From: Aurelia coerulea | Taxonomy: Eukaryota > Cnidaria > Scyphozoa > Semaeostomeae > Ulmaridae | Assembly: GCA_039566865.1 (NCBI GenBank) | Contig: CM076957.1 | Location: 7,821,896-7,885,895 of the forward strand | DNA: 64,000 nucleotides | Reading direction: 5' to 3' | Shown: positions 61,543 to 64,000 of the stretch, one piece after another | How the letters are laid out: each line of letters begins with the position of its first letter | Position numbering within the stretch: position 1 is the first letter of the stretch | The notes under the pieces: generated by a model | Database searches by the model: none | Seen by the model: the letters and a program-made list of their open reading frames with translations, nothing else | What the model was told of the DNA's origin: nothing | Translations under genes and position numbers: made by a program

Positions 61543-64000
61543 TTACACAAAAACAGGTTGGGTTGTCATCAAGTGACTGCCTGATCCAGTTTCAGAATCT
61601 CTCCGACTATGAGTTCCTGTTGAATCTGAATGAAGGGGGCTTGGTGGTTTTGAAATAACCACCCCATCACTTTTCAATAAATACACTTCTGGCTCTTTTC
61701 CAATGGATTCTTTGCAAACATACTTTGCATGTGTCGTGGATGCATCACTGGATCCATTAACATTGTGAGTGCTATTCCCTGGGGTATCAGCACAACGATT
61801 AAGTTCATGAATGCTGCATTCTGCTTCTGGCATCTGATTCTCTGAAATCACTCCTCCCTCAGCACCTTGTGTGATGATTGCATACAATTTAGGAACAAAC
61901 ATGCAACCAATGTAAGTATATGTACACAGGTCAACTGTAAAAGCCATTACGATTGCTTTGTAAATACCAACAACATACTTGAATGTTGGGATAAATGCAA
62001 CAACGATTATTGCAATAGCAATTGTAGTGAAGCTCAAGAATTTAGGCTCATTGAAAGGATGCTCCTCGTTTCTTTCTCTAAATGCTATTACCATAGTGAC
62101 AACAAGGGTAATACATGGCAGTGACATGCAGATCATTCGGCTAATAGTCAGCTCAACTTTGCATTCCAAGAAAAGCTGTGTGTTCCCTGGTGTTGGGAAT
62201 GGCATCATCTTGACTGGATCAACTTGCACCCAAATCAGAACTGTGATTAACTCAAGGAAAATTACCAACAACAACACAGCATACTGCACAATGGGTGATT
62301 TGACAGTGACATATTTATTCACATGTTCTGTAAGAGTGTCCTTGATGAGAATGGTTTGAGCAAGCAACAATCCGGCAAATGTACCAAACAGCATAAAGAA
62401 ATATGCACTTCTAGCACTGCACAAACTGTTGTTTGGCTTTGTAACATGGGTTATTCCATAGGTAAATGACAAAAACAGTAAGAAGAGGGAGAAGACTAGA
62501 ATGGCTGGTTGAGATTCTTGAACTAGGATTGATTCCCTGATCTTCAAGAAGATTGCCATAAAGACAAATACGACAAACAATCCTATACAGCTGACAGTAA
62601 CTATAGCAATGCCTCCAGGCATACTTGCAGTCAAATAAACAATTGGAGTCTTTCTACATTCAGTTCTTTTAATGTCAGTGTGGTGTCCCTTAGGGCATGC
62701 GGTGCATGATGGTGAGTTGATGGTTTTGCTTATATGTAATGGGTCACAGTCCTGGCAGCTCCAACAGCATTCAGTTTTTGCATGGACATATTCACCTGGA
62801 ACACAATCTCTGCTACATTTTGAATCTGGAATGTTCTTATTTGGATGTGGCCATTGTATCTTACTGACATCAATCTCAAGTCTTCCTTTGTCATTTACCT
62901 TGTCCCATGTGCCAATTTGAACATATTTCAGATGTCCTTGAATGTCCTGGATGTTTTCAATTATGTAATGAGGTGATTTTGGATCCCCATTAGAATCAAA
63001 AGCAACAGATCTTTTGAAAACTCCTTGAAAACTGACATTATACATGTGTTTCAGCAGATCCTTTGGAGCAAATGGTGCACACTTTGATTTATTATAATTT
63101 GCAGACTTGTAATCACATTTCAGCTTTAGCATCGCATTGATACCATGAGATAGTGCAAACACTGCATCATACAAGTTCCCATAGCCTCCACTATTTGCGG
63201 CCAACATTTTCTTGGCAATACTTGCAGGTGATTCTGATGGACAGTTCATGTTTTGACCATGAAATGTGCAGAAATATGTTTGGCGAAGATATGAAGCAAG
63301 CCATGGGTCACATAATGCTTCTGTTTTTATTTTCTTTTCCAGAAAACTCTCAAAGCCAGGAATGATGGTCTTTTCAGTTGCCACAGTGACAATACCAGCA
63401 AGATAATCTTTACTGACATTTAAACTAGGCCCTCTTGCAGACCAAGCATCACTTGTCAGCCATAAGCGTCTTATTTTGTTCTTTTCAGCTTCCTGGAGAA
63501 TCATCTCTCCCATTGATGAATACGTAAACAAGACAACCAGTTTCGCTTTTGGTGTGCTTTTCAACCGATTTACAATTTCAAGGACTTTTGCTTTCACATT
63601 TGAACCAGAGTTTGGAATGTATGCATCATAGGCAATGCACACATTTTGACTTTGTGCGGACTCCTTCAGGGCTGAAATACCAAGTTTCCCATAATCATCA
63701 TCACTACCAATTGCAAACAAATAATTCCAGTTAAATTTCTTAATAATATCAAGCATAACTAAAACTTGATTCGAGTCTGATGGAATTGTGCGAAAGAATG
63801 ATTTGTAGAGGTTACTTTTGCTCAAAAGTCTGCTGGATGCTTGGTAACTGACATGTGGGATATTGTATAGCCCCATGAGACTGGCAAGTGGAATGGTCAA
63901 GAAGGAATAACCTGGACCAATTACAGCAGAAATTGGTTTAACCCCTTTCCCAGATGGGTTGCTTTTACAGTCAAGAAAGTCTGCCCTGCATACTGAATTT
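61543..64000 (-). CDS. Class C GPCR, metabotropic-glutamate-like, 5' part outside window
   Basis: The open frame runs from the right window edge (818 visible codons) to TAA at 61543-61545. There is no start in view: a TTG at 63898-63900 is internal, because KPISAVIGPGYSFLTIPLAS reads through it. Visible order: Venus-flytrap ligand domain with SAVIGPGYS, NIPHVSYQASS, NWNYLFAIGSDDDYG and WLTSDAWSARG (the SDxW aspartate is one that contacts the amino-acid ligand in mGluRs); cysteine-rich NCD3G linker (CSRDCVPGEY to CPKGHHTDIKRTEC); then seven hydrophobic segments starting at VYLTASMPGGIAIVTV, ending at CMFVPKLYAII. A Ser/Thr-rich cytoplasmic tail of about 100 residues follows, ending QPVFV. No intron is visible. 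It likely senses glutamate or another amino acid at the plasma membrane; the ligand is inferred only from family. Confidence 0.9.
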   Translation of the reverse strand, partial: NSVCRADFLDCKSNPSGKGVKPISAVIGPGYSFLTIPLASLMGLYNIPHVSYQASSRLLSKSNLYKSFFRTIPSDSNQVLVMLDIIKKFNWNYLFAIGSDDDYGKLGISALKESAQSQNVCIAYDAYIPNSGSNVKAKVLEIVNRLKSTPKAKLVVLFTYSSMGEMILQEAEKNKIRRLWLTSDAWSARGPSLNVSKDYLAGIVTVATEKTIIPGFESFLEKKIKTEALCDPWLASYLRQTYFCTFHGQNMNCPSESPASIAKKMLAANSGGYGNLYDAVFALSHGINAMLKLKCDYKSANYNKSKCAPFAPKDLLKHMYNVSFQGVFKRSVAFDSNGDPKSPHYIIENIQDIQGHLKYVQIGTWDKVNDKGRLEIDVSKIQWPHPNKNIPDSKCSRDCVPGEYVHAKTECCWSCQDCDPLHISKTINSPSCTACPKGHHTDIKRTECRKTPIVYLTASMPGGIAIVTVSCIGLFVVFVFMAIFLKIRESILVQESQPAILVFSLFLLFLSFTYGITHVTKPNNSLCSARSAYFFMLFGTFAGLLLAQTILIKDTLTEHVNKYVTVKSPIVQYAVLLLVIFLELITVLIWVQVDPVKMMPFPTPGNTQLFLECKVELTISRMICMSLPCITLVVTMVIAFRERNEEHPFNEPKFLSFTTIAIAIIVVAFIPTFKYVVGIYKAIVMAFTVDLCTYTYIGCMFVPKLYAIITQGAEGGVISENQMPEAECSIHELNRCADTPGNSTHNVNGSSDASTTHAKYVCKESIGKEPEVYLLKSDGVVISKPPSPLHSDSTGTHSRRDSETGSGSHLMTTQPVFV

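Noticed and set aside
63898..63900. TTG as the start of the GPCR
   Set aside because: The frame continues upstream with conserved flytrap sequence (SAVIGPGYS) to the window edge, so the start lies outside.
1..64000. tRNA, rRNA, snRNA genes and core promoters
   Set aside because: None could be recognised by eye with enough support; a covariance-model scan would be needed to exclude small RNA genes.

Overview
The window looks like an AT-rich, repeat-laden nuclear genome segment from an invertebrate metazoan. An anthozoan cnidarian (coral or sea anemone) is my best guess. The reasons are spliced genes with long introns, several LINE retrotransposons, a dense population of short inverted-repeat DNA elements, and a cysteine-rich 'GECWSG' domain that I associate with cnidarian secreted proteins. 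Nothing bacterial, no CRISPR array, and no rRNA or tRNA gene was recognised.

Protein-coding content is sparse. (1) Minus strand, about 1.4-3.1 kb: pieces of a secreted PAN/apple-type gene. (2) Plus strand, 9.0-53.0 kb: a 13-exon gene that I assembled by hand, about 44 kb long, encoding about 466 residues. It has a start exon with one hydrophobic segment, eight small symmetric phase-1 Ser/Thr/Pro-rich exons (a mucin-like stalk), and two copies of the cysteine-rich domain, each split over two exons by a phase-2 intron at the same place. All reading frames join and the summed length is a multiple of three. (3) Minus strand, 61.5 kb to the right edge: most of an apparently single-exon class C (metabotropic-glutamate-like) GPCR, cut by the window end.

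The introns of gene 2 are a museum of nested mobile elements. They hold an apparently intact 4.5-kb CR1/L2-like LINE whose ORF carries a 2A ribosome-skipping motif before the endonuclease. This LINE sits inside a terminal-inverted-repeat (TIR) element with a 7-bp duplication, which sits inside an older foldback element. Three further truncated LINEs are present, and all four are antisense to the host gene. A 3.2-kb TTAA-flanked element contains a near-kilobase palindrome. Another element has an AAAGAG duplication, palindromic arms and a surviving helix-turn-helix/integrase-like ORF fragment. There are at least four hAT-like MITEs (short non-autonomous DNA elements) with exact 8-bp target duplications, and many mariner-like 'CAGGGTGTCCC' and 'ACCGGGTG' elements.

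Immediately downstream of the last exon of gene 2 lies a decaying tandem array of about eight copies of that exon's 3' part plus its 3' UTR (52.84-54.27 kb). This is the most unusual structure seen. All exon calls come from reading splice sites and frames by eye, without transcript evidence.
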